Below, piece by piece: positions 1 to 7,840 of a stretch of DNA of 32,731 bases. Source of the DNA: Desulfobacca_B sp046538075 (GTDB taxonomy: Bacteria > Desulfobacterota > Desulfobaccia > Desulfobaccales > Desulfobaccaceae). Location of the stretch: positions 1-32,731 of the forward strand of contig JBKHJN010000033.1 of the NCBI GenBank assembly GCA_046538075.1, in the 5' to 3' direction. The number at the start of each line of letters is the position of its first letter. Position 1 is the stretch's first letter. Both the position numbers and the translations under genes were made by a program. The notes under the pieces are model-generated. The model did not search any database and was not told the origin of the DNA. It saw nothing but the letters and a program-made list of their open reading frames with translations.

Positions 1-59
<59 letters not shown>

Positions 60-97
60 AACGAGTTTACCCACTTCAGGGCTCGCTATTTAGTTTT

Positions 98-106
98 CAA
101 AGAGCA
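98..106 (-). promoter_or_regulatory. rrn leader boxA antitermination element
   Basis: On the minus strand the leader between the rrn promoters and the 16S start contains TGCTCTTTG, a match to the bacterial boxA consensus bound by NusB/S10 for rRNA antitermination. It lies about 40 nt upstream of the mature 16S 5' end, the expected place. Confidence 0.75.
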
Positions 107-195
107 AATTACTTCAATTCTAATTTAACATTGCAATTAGCTCTTGTCAAGACCTTTTTCCTCGGCCCCCCCAAGAGTGTCATTGCTCGTTTATA

Positions 196-223
196 GTTAT
201 AACAAATTTTTTTGGGGTGTCAA
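196..223 (-). promoter_or_regulatory. rrn promoter, proximal
   Basis: Minus-strand TTGACA (218-223), a 16-nt spacer, then TATAAC (196-201). It points toward the 16S gene and would start transcription near 188, giving a leader of about 130 nt that contains boxA. The spacer is A-rich. The call rests on consensus match only. Confidence 0.7.
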
Positions 224-266
224 TCCCTGATCAAAATTTTTAATACTAGGTGAAACAGGTTTGGTT

Positions 267-295
267 TATATATATTCTTTTTTAGTTTTTGGCAA
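267..295 (-). promoter_or_regulatory. rrn promoter, distal
   Basis: Minus-strand TTGCCA (290-295), a 17-nt spacer, then TATATA (267-272). Tandem promoters are normal for rrn operons. This one is less close to consensus than the proximal one. Confidence 0.5.
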
Positions 296-360
296 GCCCT
301 GGGAAAAAAATTTTTACCCGCCCGCAAAAATATTCGCACCCCTGGTTAATGCCCTTTTTC

Positions 361-425
361 TATGATAAGATAACCATATTGGGGCTGTTTGGCCAACTAG
401 TTAATATCAGGGTTATTTTATCATA
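361..425. repeat. Long inverted repeat upstream of the acyl-CoA synthetase gene
   Basis: TATGATAAGATAACC (361-375) is matched on the opposite strand by 411-425 with 14 of 15 positions identical. The arms continue into ATATT/AATAT after a 3-nt bulge, and the loop contains the small palindrome TTGGCCAA. The element lies between the divergent rrn promoters and the gene starting at 535. It could be an operator or a bidirectional barrier; there is no T-tract that would make it a clear terminator. The rest of 224-534 holds no gene I can support. Confidence 0.6.
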
Positions 426-534
426 ACAACCTCAGTCCACCCTTGGACAGCTCTGGCCGGAAGCTCCGAATCGATCAGCTGCGGCCGGATATATAACCAT
501 CATCAGAGACAAGGATTTTACGCAAGGAGGGGAT

Positions 535-2562
535 ATGGAAGAAAACCGTCTGGAAGCCATTTTCAAACCGCAAAGTGTGGCGGTCATCGGGGCTTCTACT
601 GTACCGGGCAAGCTAGGCCATGATATTTTGGCCAATCTGATCGGAGCCGGTTTTGCCGGGCCGATCTTTCCCATCAACCCCAAAGCCGAGGAAATCTTGG
701 GTCTCAAGGTCCACAAACAGATCGGCGATACCCCCACGCCCCCGGAGCTGGCGGTTATCGTCATCCCGGCCAAAGCAGTCCCGGACACTTTAGAACAGTG
801 CGGCCAGGCCGGAGTCAAGGCCGCAGTGGTGATTACCGGCGGCTTTGCCGAAGCCGGAGCGGCAGGGGAGCAACTGCAGCAGCAGTTGGCTGATACCGCC
901 CGGCGCTATGGCCTTCGGGTCGTCGGTCCCAACTGTCAGGGGGTCAACCATCCTTACCATCACTTGTGCGCCTCCTGGCCACTGTTGACCACCAAAGGCC
1001 GCATCGCCCTGGTTTCCCAGAGCGGCACCGTGGGCGCCGCATTGATGGATTGGGCCAGCCAGGAGCAGTTGGGAGTCAGTGTCTTTGTCAGTCTGGGCAA
1101 TCGGGCCGACGTTGATGAAGCCGATGTGATCACCTATCTTAACCAGGATGCCAATACCCGGGTTATCGCCCTCTACCTGGAAGGGGTCAAGCGCCCCAGC
1201 TATTTTTTGGATACTCTGGCCGAGGCCACCAAACCTGTGGTCATTTTAAAGGCGGGGCGCACTGAAACCGGCCGCCAGGCCGCCGAATCCCATACAAAAT
1301 CATTGGCCGGAGTGGATGCAGTGTATGACGCCATCTTCCGCAAATATCGGGTTCACCGGGCCGAGACTCTGGAGGAGCTCTATGATTATGCCAAGGGGCT
1401 GGCCTATCTCCGCCGACCGCCCGGCCGACGCCTGCTCCACCTCACCAGTTCCGGCGGGGCGGCCATCCTGGCCATTGATGAGGCGGAAAAATCGGGATTC
1501 ACGGTCCCTGAGCCCAGCCCCAGCCTGAAAGAACAGCTGGCCGCGTTTTTACCCCCTCATTGTGTAATCGGCAACCCGGTGGATCTTACCGGCGACGTCA
1601 TCAGCGATGCCAGCCTATATAAAAAGGTGGTGGACGCCGCTCAGGCTGAGTACGACACCATGGTCCTCATCTTTGGCGATCCGATTCCTGGAGCTTCCCA
1701 GGTAGTTACCCCGGAAGCCTCGGAACTAGTGATTTTCCTGGGCGGAGCCGAGGTCGAGCGCCAGGAAGTCCCTTTGATTCAGACCCAGGGAATTCCAGTG
1801 TTTCCGACCCCGGAGCGGGGCCTCAAGGCCCTGCATCAGTTCTTCCGCTTTGAACCCGCTCCTGCCCCGACGGTAACCCGGCCACTGCCGCCTTCCGGAC
1901 TGCAGCTGCTGCCAGCCGCCGAAGCCGGCCAGTTGCTGGCCCGATACGGCATCCCCACTGCGGCGGCCCCCCTAGCAACCTCGGTGGAGGAGGCGGTAAG
2001 TCTGGCCCAAGCCTTTGAATTCCCGGTGGCCCTCAAGATCTCCTCGCCGGATTTGCCCCATAAAAGCGACGTTGGCGGCGTCCGTCTCAATCTGGCCAAT
2101 GAAGAGGAAGTCCGTTATGCCTACCAGGACATCCTGGCCACCGTCCACCTCAACACCCGGAAGGCCCGGGTGGAAGGGGTGACGGTGTCGCCCATGGCCA
2201 AACCCGGCGGCCTGGAGGTGATCATTGGCATGACCTGCGATCCGCAATACGGCCCGACCCTAATGTTTGGACTGGGCGGCATTTTTACTGAAATTTATCG
2301 TGATGTGCAGTTTTGCCTGCTGCCGGCCCAGGAAGATGATTATCGGCAAATGATCCGGAGCATTACCGGCTATCCGCTGTTGAGCGGGACTCGGGGCCAG
2401 AAACCCAAAGATGAGGACGCCTTAATTGAGGTCCTAAAGGGCGTGGCCCGGCTGGCCAACAGCCATCCGGAATTTGATCAGATCGATCTCAACCCGGTGC
2501 TGGTCTATGAAAAAGGGGTGTTTGTGGTCGACGCCCGCATCTTCAGCCGCCTGACAGCATAA
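535..2562 (+). CDS. Acetate/acyl-CoA ligase, ADP-forming (fused alpha-beta)
   Basis: Predicted to convert an acyl-CoA, ADP and phosphate to the free acid, ATP and CoA, conserving energy by substrate-level phosphorylation in the cytoplasm. The 675-residue protein has the family order: CoA-binding Rossmann domain (about 10-130, with SVAVIGAS), succinyl-CoA-ligase-like domain with the phosphohistidine motif ESHTKSLAG (His253), and a C-terminal ATP-grasp domain (about 455-675, with PVALKISSPDLPHKSDVGG). Length is normal for fused forms (about 700). The ATG at 535 follows a strong AAGGAGG at a usable distance. In peptide-fermenting anaerobes this enzyme pairs with 2-oxoacid:ferredoxin oxidoreductases; a broken iorAB lies at the other end of the window. 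The substrate (acetate, branched or aryl acids) cannot be told from sequence. Confidence 0.93.
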   Translation: MEENRLEAIFKPQSVAVIGASTVPGKLGHDILANLIGAGFAGPIFPINPKAEEILGLKVHKQIGDTPTPPELAVIVIPAKAVPDTLEQCGQAGVKAAVVITGGFAEAGAAGEQLQQQLADTARRYGLRVVGPNCQGVNHPYHHLCASWPLLTTKGRIALVSQSGTVGAALMDWASQEQLGVSVFVSLGNRADVDEADVITYLNQDANTRVIALYLEGVKRPSYFLDTLAEATKPVVILKAGRTETGRQAAESHTKSLAGVDAVYDAIFRKYRVHRAETLEELYDYAKGLAYLRRPPGRRLLHLTSSGGAAILAIDEAEKSGFTVPEPSPSLKEQLAAFLPPHCVIGNPVDLTGDVISDASLYKKVVDAAQAEYDTMVLIFGDPIPGASQVVTPEASELVIFLGGAEVERQEVPLIQTQGIPVFPTPERGLKALHQFFRFEPAPAPTVTRPLPPSGLQLLPAAEAGQLLARYGIPTAAAPLATSVEEAVSLAQAFEFPVALKISSPDLPHKSDVGGVRLNLANEEEVRYAYQDILATVHLNTRKARVEGVTVSPMAKPGGLEVIIGMTCDPQYGPTLMFGLGGIFTEIYRDVQFCLLPAQEDDYRQMIRSITGYPLLSGTRGQKPKDEDALIEVLKGVARLANSHPEFDQIDLNPVLVYEKGVFVVDARIFSRLTA

Positions 2563-2573
2563 AATTATCTCAC

Positions 2574-2619
2574 GCCAAGACGCCAAGTTGCCAAATTATT
2601 ATATGTCTTGCGTCTTTGC
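2574..2619. repeat. Imperfect inverted repeat (GCCAAGACGCCAAG type)
   Basis: GCCAAGACGCCAAG (2574-2587) is followed by CTTGCGTCTTTGC (2607-2619). They are reverse complements apart from one mismatch and one gap, and a T-rich stretch follows. Short repeats of the form 'acgcaaagacgcaaag' are common between genes in environmental bacteria. Here it sits between the acyl-CoA synthetase and the permease and may act as a weak terminator. Confidence 0.5.
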
Positions 2620-2668
2620 TTGATTTTTCGCTGTCCAGTGCCTGAATATCAGTCTTAAAATAAACACC

Positions 2669-4081
2669 ATGTCCTGGCAACAACTCTGGCGTAAAAAGAC
2701 CCTGAATCCTGAGGCTCTGCCGGGGGATAATCCCCTGGGCTTAAGACGTTCTCTGACCCGGCTGGACCTGGTGGTAATTGGCCTGGCCCAAATTATCGGG
2801 GCTGGCATCTTTGTGATTTCCGGGGTGGGGGTGCGGGTTGCCGGGCCAGGGATTATCCTTTCCTTTATCGTATCCGGTCTGGCCTGCACCCTGGCCGCCC
2901 TGTGTTACGCGGAATTGGCCTCGATGATCCCCCAGGCCGGGAGCGCCTATTCTTACGCCTATACCATTTTTGGGGAAATTTTCGCCTGGATCATTGGTTG
3001 GGATCTGATCCTGGAATATGGCATGGGGGCCAGTACAGTGGCCTCGGGCTGGTCTTACTATTTTCAGGATTTGCTGCGCGGCTCAGTTTGGGAACTGCCG
3101 CATTGGGCGGCCGGCGATTCGCTGACCCGGGCCGGGGGGCTGGTCAATCTGCCTGCAGCCCTGATCATCATGTTTCTGGCCATACTGCTGGTCTTCCGGA
3201 CCAAAATGAACGTCCTGGTAGCCCGCTGGTTGGTAGCGGTGAAACTGGGCATCATCTTTTTTATTATGATAATCGGCGCCTTTTATGTGCGACCGCAGCA
3301 CTGGTCGCCCCTGACCCCGTATGGCCACTTCAGCGTCATTCAGGGGGCGGCGCTGGTGTTTTTTGCCTATCTGGGCTTTGACGTGGTCTCGGTGGCCGCC
3401 GAAGAAGCCCGCAACCCCAGCCGCGACGTCCCTTTTGGCATCATCGGCTCTCTGTTATTTTGCACCCTCATCTATATTTTGGTAGCCCTGGTGCTGATCG
3501 GCATGGTGCCCTTCGGCCAGATTGATCCGGGGGCGCCGTTTTCCACCGCCTTCCGCCAGATCGGCTTGCCCTGGGCCGCTGGGCTGATTTCGATGGGGGC
3601 GCTGGTGGGGCTGACCAGCGTGCTTTATATTTTACTGCTGGCCCAGCCCCGGGTGCTATTTGCCATGGGCCGGGATGGATTGTTGCCCGGTTGGACTGCC
3701 GCCGTGCATCCCCGCTTCCGCACCCCCCATATCATGACCCTGGTTTGTGGGACGGTCATCGCCATCTGCAGCGCCCTGACTCCCATTGAAAAACTGGCCT
3801 TTATGTGCAATATCGGCACCTTGTTCGCCTTCTTTATTGTCTGCCTAGGGGTATTGATCCTGCGCTATACCCAGCCTCAGGCCCGGCGGCCCTTCCGCTG
3901 CCCGGCCGGGAAAACCATCGCGGCTTTGGGGGCCTTGGCCTCTCTGGGGATGATGCTTTCCATGCCCCTCGACTCCTGGCTGCGGTTGGGATTATGGTTG
4001 GCCCTCGGTTTGATCATCTATTTTTTCTATGGCTGGCAATCCGGCCGTTTGGGAGCATCACGGCGGCAGGTGGAAAATTAG
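2669..4081 (+). CDS. APC-family amino acid permease
   Basis: A 470-residue inner-membrane protein with about twelve hydrophobic segments and the APC superfamily N-terminus: LTRLDLVVIGLAQIIGAGIF contains the GAG motif of the first, substrate-binding helix. The motif EEARNPSRDVPFGI after helix 6 is typical of the cationic amino acid transporter/YfnA branch. It should import an amino acid by proton symport or exchange; the substrate is not determinable. No clear Shine-Dalgarno sequence precedes the ATG at 2669. It follows the acyl-CoA synthetase by about 100 bases containing an inverted repeat, so shared transcription is possible but unproven. It converges with trpD, leaving only 19 bases between the stop codons. 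Confidence 0.9.
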   Translation: MSWQQLWRKKTLNPEALPGDNPLGLRRSLTRLDLVVIGLAQIIGAGIFVISGVGVRVAGPGIILSFIVSGLACTLAALCYAELASMIPQAGSAYSYAYTIFGEIFAWIIGWDLILEYGMGASTVASGWSYYFQDLLRGSVWELPHWAAGDSLTRAGGLVNLPAALIIMFLAILLVFRTKMNVLVARWLVAVKLGIIFFIMIIGAFYVRPQHWSPLTPYGHFSVIQGAALVFFAYLGFDVVSVAAEEARNPSRDVPFGIIGSLLFCTLIYILVALVLIGMVPFGQIDPGAPFSTAFRQIGLPWAAGLISMGALVGLTSVLYILLLAQPRVLFAMGRDGLLPGWTAAVHPRFRTPHIMTLVCGTVIAICSALTPIEKLAFMCNIGTLFAFFIVCLGVLILRYTQPQARRPFRCPAGKTIAALGALASLGMMLSMPLDSWLRLGLWLALGLIIYFFYGWQSGRLGASRRQVEN

Positions 4082-4100
4082 TCCAGCTGTGATCACCAGC

Positions 4101-5168
4101 CTAAGCTGGTAGTCCAAAGGCGCGGCTTTTGGCAATCAGGGCCTCTACTTTGGCCAAGGCCCGGCCGGAGCGGATGATCTCCTGGGCCTGGGCCACGCCG
4201 GCTGGCAAATCTGCCGCCAATCCGGCCGCCACCAGGGCGGCGGCGGCATTCAGGGCGACCATATCCTGGCGGGGGCCGTCCTCCCCGCCCAACACCCGCC
4301 GGATTATGTGGGCATTTTCGAATACATCACCGCCTTTAATATCTTCCAGCCGGGCTCGCTTGAGGCCCAACTCTTCCGGCGTGATCATATAAGTGCTAAC
4401 CTGGCCGTCCCTGAGTTCGCTGACCCGGGTCGGGCCAATGATACTGAACTCGTCAAAGGAACCCTCGCCATAGACCACAAAGGCCCGGCGGCAGCCCAGG
4501 TTGCCCAGCACCTGGGCCAGGGGTTCGGTGAGATTGGGGTCATAGACCCCCAGCACCTGGATATTGGCCCGGGCCGGGTTGGTCAGCGGCCCCAAGATAT
4601 TAAAGATGGTGCGGATGCCGATCTCCCGGCGGGGGCCGATGGCATAGCGCATGGCTCCATGCAGCGCCGGAGCAAACAGAAAGCCGATGCCGATCTCGGC
4701 GATGCACTGCGCCACCTGCTCCGGGGTCAGGGCCAAATTAATGCCCAGGGCCTCAATGACGTCCGCCGAGCCGCAGCGGCTGGACACCGCCCGGTTGCCG
4801 TGCTTGGCAACTTTGAGGCCGGCCGCAGCCACCACAAAGGCGGTGGTGGTCGAAACATTGAAGGTCTGGGTGGCGTCCCCGCCCGTGCCACAGGTATCGA
4901 CGATGGTCTCCCGGTCGATGTTGATTTCGTCCCGGTCCAGGTCCACCAGGTGGTCGCCCACCGGGATGGGGATGGCTTTGGCCCGCATCACCCGGGCCGC
5001 GGCAGTGATCTCGGCTACCGTCTCCCCCTTCATCCTGAGGGCGGTGATGAAGGCAGCGATCTGGGCATCGCTGGCCCCGCCGCTCATGATGCTCTCCATG
5101 GCCTGAGTCATCTCGGCCTCGGTAAGGTCCTGCCGGGTGACGACCTTGAGTATGGCTTCTTTCAACAT
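4101..5168 (-). CDS. trpD: Anthranilate phosphoribosyltransferase
   Basis: Transfers phosphoribose from PRPP to anthranilate, the second step of tryptophan synthesis. The 355-residue protein has the N-terminal helical domain and the glycosyltransferase-3 fold with the signature residues: DTCGTGGD (PRPP loop), FNVSTTTAFV, KHGNRAVSSRCGSADV, and LGPLTNPA. Length is normal. It is the last gene of a trpE-trpG-trpD run on the minus strand, 83 bases after trpG, and should depend on the attenuated trp promoter near 7780. The rest of the pathway (trpC, F, B, A) is not in the window. Confidence 0.97.
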   Translation of the reverse strand: MLKEAILKVVTRQDLTEAEMTQAMESIMSGGASDAQIAAFITALRMKGETVAEITAAARVMRAKAIPIPVGDHLVDLDRDEINIDRETIVDTCGTGGDATQTFNVSTTTAFVVAAAGLKVAKHGNRAVSSRCGSADVIEALGINLALTPEQVAQCIAEIGIGFLFAPALHGAMRYAIGPRREIGIRTIFNILGPLTNPARANIQVLGVYDPNLTEPLAQVLGNLGCRRAFVVYGEGSFDEFSIIGPTRVSELRDGQVSTYMITPEELGLKRARLEDIKGGDVFENAHIIRRVLGGEDGPRQDMVALNAAAALVAAGLAADLPAGVAQAQEIIRSGRALAKVEALIAKSRAFGLPA

Positions 5169-5251
5169 GAAGGTTTACTCACAGTATTCAAGTTTCTATT
5201 TTCAGCAAAATTTGCCCAATCTAAGATAAACCTAACAGGCCCCGCTCCATT

Positions 5252-5902
5252 TCACCCCCGCTGGCGTTTGAGGAAATTGCGCAGCAGGTTGAGGCCCTCG
5301 GGGGTCATGATCGACTCCGGGTGGAACTGCACCCCAAAGACGGCATATTCGACATGGCGCAGGGCCATGATCTCTCCCACCGCGGTTTGGGCCGTAACCT
5401 TGAGGCAGTCCGGCAGCACCGCCCGGTGGACGATCAGCGAGTGGTAGCGGGTGGCCTCAAAAGGCAGCGGCAGCCCTTGGAACAGGTCCTGGCTGTCGTG
5501 ATAGATCAGCGAGGTCTTGCCATGCATCAGCCGGGGGGCGGGGATGATCTGGCCGCCAAAGGCTTCCGCCACCGCCTGGTGCCCCAGGCACACCCCCAGG
5601 ATGGGCAGCCGCCCGGCAAAGTGTTGGACGGCAGCCACCGAGATGCCGGCGTCTTTGGGATATCCCGGGCCGGGCGAAACTACCAGGTGAGTGGGCTGCA
5701 AGCGTTCCAGGCCCTCCAGATCAATCTGGTCATTGCGATAGATCGTCAGCTGGGCCCCCAGGATCCCTAAATATTGCACCAGATTATAGGTAAAAGAATC
5801 GTAATTATCAATGACGGCAATATGGTACGGGGCAGTTTTCAGTGCTAAGTTTTGAGTTTCGAGTTCCGGGTTTGGGGTTAATAACGAGGCGGTGCTCGAC
5901 AT
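5252..5902 (-). CDS. trpG: Anthranilate synthase glutamine amidotransferase subunit
   Basis: Class I glutamine amidotransferase that supplies ammonia to TrpE. Seen directly: DNYDSFTYNLVQYL near the N-terminus, the nucleophile loop GVCLGHQAVAEAFGG (Cys105), HGKTS, and the catalytic pair in FHPES (His194, Glu196). The chosen ATG at 5902 has GGAG eight bases upstream; an ATG at 5917 has no proper spacing. Either start gives about 28 extra residues before the canonical beginning (normally 'MI.VIDNYDSF'). The DNA for that extension is a degenerate 7-base tandem repeat (5833-5881), so the true start may lie downstream at a non-ATG codon. Followed by trpD, preceded by trpE after a repeat-rich 176-base gap. 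Confidence 0.95.
   Translation of the reverse strand: MSSTASLLTPNPELETQNLALKTAPYHIAVIDNYDSFTYNLVQYLGILGAQLTIYRNDQIDLEGLERLQPTHLVVSPGPGYPKDAGISVAAVQHFAGRLPILGVCLGHQAVAEAFGGQIIPAPRLMHGKTSLIYHDSQDLFQGLPLPFEATRYHSLIVHRAVLPDCLKVTAQTAVGEIMALRHVEYAVFGVQFHPESIMTPEGLNLLRNFLKRQRG
5833..5881. repeat. Degenerate 7-bp tandem repeat inside the trpG 5' end
   Basis: On the plus strand seven consecutive heptamers can be laid end to end: CAGTTTT, CAGTGCT, AAGTTTT, GAGTTTC, GAGTTCC, GGGTTTG, GGGTTAA (consensus near GAGTTTC). The unit is not a multiple of three, so the translated trpG extension shows no peptide repeat. This looks like non-coding repeat DNA lying at the start of trpG. Confidence 0.65.
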
Positions 5903-5948
5903 GGCTAAACTCCACATTCCTGGTTTCTACTGAAATCATATTTATCAT

Positions 5949-5971
5949 GGGGCGACATGCCGGGTCGCCCC
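5949..5971. repeat. REP-like palindrome in the trpE-trpG gap
   Basis: GGGGCGAC (5949-5956) and GTCGCCCC (5964-5971) form a perfect 8-bp stem around a 7-base loop, followed by TACA. Palindromes of the form 'GGGCGAC..GTCGCCC' are common dispersed intergenic elements in environmental bacteria. I see only this copy in the window. Confidence 0.6.
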
Positions 5972-5988
5972 TACAACCAGCCCTTTAC

Positions 5989-6039
5989 GGGGTTGGGGGT
6001 GGGGTTCGGGGAGGGGGCAGGGGCCGCTGGTCCCTGCCC
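5989..6039. repeat. G-run tract (G-quadruplex potential) with an adjoining GC hairpin
   Basis: The plus strand has six runs of four or five G between 5989 and 6023 (5989-5992, 5995-5999, 6001-6004, 6008-6011, 6013-6017, 6020-6023) separated by 1-3 bases. It overlaps a perfect 8-bp hairpin GGGCAGGG (6015-6022)/CCCTGCCC (6032-6039). It lies within the trpE-trpG gap on the template strand of the operon, so the mRNA there is C-rich. Confidence 0.6.
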
Positions 6040-6078
6040 ACTCCCCGAATATAATCAATCAATTCTTAACATAAATCC

Positions 6079-7554
6079 TTACAGCAACCCCCGCGCCGCC
6101 AGTTCCAAGGCCCGGACCATGGCCTGGGCCTTGCTGACGGTTTCCTGATATTCCTTGGCCGGATCGGAGTCGGCGACAATCCCCGCGCCCACCTGAAGAT
6201 AGACCTGGCCATCGTGGACAGTCAGGGTGCGGATGGTAATACAGAAATCCATGTTGCCGCTGAAGCCTAAATAGCCCACGGCCCCGGCGTAGGGGCCCCG
6301 GCGGGTCGGCTCCAACTCCTCGATGATCTCCATGGCCCGGACCTTGGGAGCCCCGGATACAGTGCCGGCGGGAAAGGAGGCCTTAAGCACATCAACCGCG
6401 TCCTTGCCTTCCTCCAGGTCCCCGACCACGTGGGAAACAATGTGCATGACATGGGAATAGCGTTCCACGGTAAACAGTTCGGTGACCTTGACGCTGCCCA
6501 TCCGGGCTACCCGGCCGACATCGTTGCGACCCAGGTCCACCAGCATGATGTGTTCGGCCCGCTCCTTGGGGTCCTCGAGGAGTTCGGCCTCCAGGTTCTG
6601 ATCCTCCTCTGGGGTCTGGCCCCGGCCGCGGGTGCCGGCAATGGGCCTAAGTTCAATTCGGCCCGCTTCCAGCCGCACCAGGATTTCCGGCGAGGCCCCC
6701 ACCAGTTGCAGGTCGCCCAGATTTAGGTAAAACATATAGGGAGAGGGATTAATGCTCCGCAAGGCGCGATAGAGGTCGAAGGGATCCTGCTGCCGGGGGG
6801 TCTGGAATCGCTGGGACAGAACGATCTGGATGGCGTCCCCAGCGGTAATATAATCTTTGGCTTTGAGCACAATCTCCTGGAACCGCTCCGGAGTCAGATT
6901 AGAGGTCAGGGTGACCGAGGCGGATTCCGGATCCGCGGGCGGGAAGTGCTGCGGCTGGCGCAGTCGGTCAATCAGAGCCTCTATGCCTGCCACTCCCTGC
7001 TCATAAAGGCTTGGCAGCGGCACCTCTGGCTTAATATGGACCAGGGCCACAACCTTGATGGTGTGGCGGACATTGTCAAAGATCAACAGGTGGTCAGCCA
7101 ACAACAGGGTGGCCTCGGGCAGTTCATCAGACGGGGTCAACTCCGGCAGGCTCTCAATATAGCGCACCATATCATAGCTCAAATAACCCACCAATCCCCC
7201 GTAAAACCGAGGTAAATCGGGGCTGGCTACTGCCTGGTAGCGGCCTAGCACCTGGCGGATGATCTCATAGGGGTCAGCTACCTCCTGATAAACCTTGGTC
7301 TCTTGCCGATCCTGGAGGCGCACTGTCTGATGCTGCACGGTCAGGATGAGCGAAGGGTTTAGCCCCAGGAAGGTGTAGCGCCCCCACTTTTCCCCGCCCT
7401 CCACGCTCTCCAGCAGATAAGACATGGAATTGCCCCGGAGTTTCTTGTAAGCCAGGACCGGGGTCTCCAAGTCGCCTAAAATCTCCCGATAGATGGGGAT
7501 CAGATTGCCCTGTTGGGCCAGTTGTTGAAAGGTGTCAAAATCAGGAGTGACCAT
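6079..7554 (-). CDS. trpE: Anthranilate synthase component I
   Basis: Makes anthranilate from chorismate using ammonia from TrpG. The 491-residue protein shows the N-terminal regulatory motif LLES (in SYLLESVEGGEKWGRYTFLG), where Trp feedback inhibition is sensed in the family, and the C-terminal chorismate-binding domain with GASPEILVRLE, RPIAGTRGRG, DLGRNDVGRV and FPAGTVSGAPKVRAMEII. Length is normal. The ATG at 7554 is chosen because the family N-terminus begins here and AGGG lies just upstream; an upstream in-frame start at 7605 would fall within the leader terminator. It is the first structural gene after a leader peptide and two terminators, so transcription is expected to rise on Trp starvation. 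Confidence 0.97.
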   Translation of the reverse strand: MVTPDFDTFQQLAQQGNLIPIYREILGDLETPVLAYKKLRGNSMSYLLESVEGGEKWGRYTFLGLNPSLILTVQHQTVRLQDRQETKVYQEVADPYEIIRQVLGRYQAVASPDLPRFYGGLVGYLSYDMVRYIESLPELTPSDELPEATLLLADHLLIFDNVRHTIKVVALVHIKPEVPLPSLYEQGVAGIEALIDRLRQPQHFPPADPESASVTLTSNLTPERFQEIVLKAKDYITAGDAIQIVLSQRFQTPRQQDPFDLYRALRSINPSPYMFYLNLGDLQLVGASPEILVRLEAGRIELRPIAGTRGRGQTPEEDQNLEAELLEDPKERAEHIMLVDLGRNDVGRVARMGSVKVTELFTVERYSHVMHIVSHVVGDLEEGKDAVDVLKASFPAGTVSGAPKVRAMEIIEELEPTRRGPYAGAVGYLGFSGNMDFCITIRTLTVHDGQVYLQVGAGIVADSDPAKEYQETVSKAQAMVRALELAARGLL

Positions 7555-7580
7555 AATTAACCCTCGAACTGCAGTGAAAT

Positions 7581-7609
7581 AAAAAACCGTGCTCTGCCGG
7601 GGCACGGTT
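7581..7609 (-). terminator. Second intrinsic terminator of the trp leader
   Basis: On the minus strand an 8-bp perfect stem (7602-7609 with 7585-7592, AACCGTGC/GCACGGTT) with a 9-base loop is followed by TTTTTT (7581-7586). It lies between the attenuator terminator and trpE and ends 27 bases before the trpE ATG. Confidence 0.85.
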
Positions 7610-7622
7610 TAAATGCTCAAAT

Positions 7623-7656
7623 AAAAAACCGCGGCCCCTTTCCGTGAGGGCCACGG
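7623..7656 (-). terminator. trp attenuator terminator
   Basis: Minus-strand CCGTGGCCC (7648-7656) pairs with GGGCCGCGG (7629-7637) with one mismatch and is followed by TTTTTT (7623-7628). Its 5' arm overlaps the segment that can instead pair with the end of the leader-peptide coding region, which is the expected attenuator geometry. Confidence 0.88.
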
Positions 7657-7695
7657 CTCGGAATCAACAATAGTCTTAATTCAGACGAGCGGTGG
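7651..7695 (-). promoter_or_regulatory. trp antiterminator pairing
   Basis: Minus-strand CCACCGCTCG (7686-7695), near the stop codon of the leader peptide, can pair with CGAGCCGTGG (7651-7660) at 9 of 10 positions. The same CCACC can alternatively pair with the GGTGG formed by the adjacent Trp codons. This gives the three mutually exclusive pairings (1:2, 2:3, 3:4) of a ribosome-controlled attenuator. Confidence 0.75.
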
Positions 7696-7758
7696 ACACA
7701 CCCCACGGATCGACCAGATGCGCCACCAGCACCAGTTATGTACTTTAACATACTGCAT
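7681..7758 (-). CDS. trpL: trp operon leader peptide
   Basis: A 25-codon reading frame on the minus strand from ATG 7758 to TGA 7681, upstream of trpE. It contains the run W-C-W-W-R-I-W, four Trp residues within seven (residues 9, 11, 12 and 15), followed by a short tail. Stalling at these codons under Trp shortage would free the antiterminator. The frame also has an in-phase ATG at 7767 with AGGTGG five bases upstream, giving a 28-residue version. The best promoter match, however, would begin transcription near 7758, so the shorter, nearly leaderless form is equally possible. Classical trpL function is known for enteric bacteria; its presence here is read from codon content and RNA structure. 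Confidence 0.85.
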   Translation of the reverse strand: MQYVKVHNWCWWRIWSIRGVCPPLV

Positions 7759-7764
7759 AGACAG

Positions 7765-7793
7765 CATATAAACCACCTGTATGCAGATGTCAA
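7765..7793 (-). promoter_or_regulatory. trp operon promoter with dyad
   Basis: Minus-strand TTGACA (7788-7793), 17-nt spacer, TATATG (7765-7770). An inverted repeat CTGCATA/TATGCAG has one arm in the spacer (7780-7786) and the other just downstream of the -10 (7753-7759), bracketing the -10 box like a repressor operator. It does not resemble the E. coli TrpR site. The promoter lies directly after the lysR-type gene on the same strand. Confidence 0.7.
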
Positions 7794-7840
7794 CCATTTT
7801 TTTCTAAGATGTCCCGGGCTTGGGGAGCAGGGTTAAAGGG

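Noticed and set aside
4308..5447. 379-codon plus-strand frame opposite trpD and trpG
   Set aside because: It is the antisense of two well-conserved genes; the translation is Gly/His/Asp-rich with no family motif.
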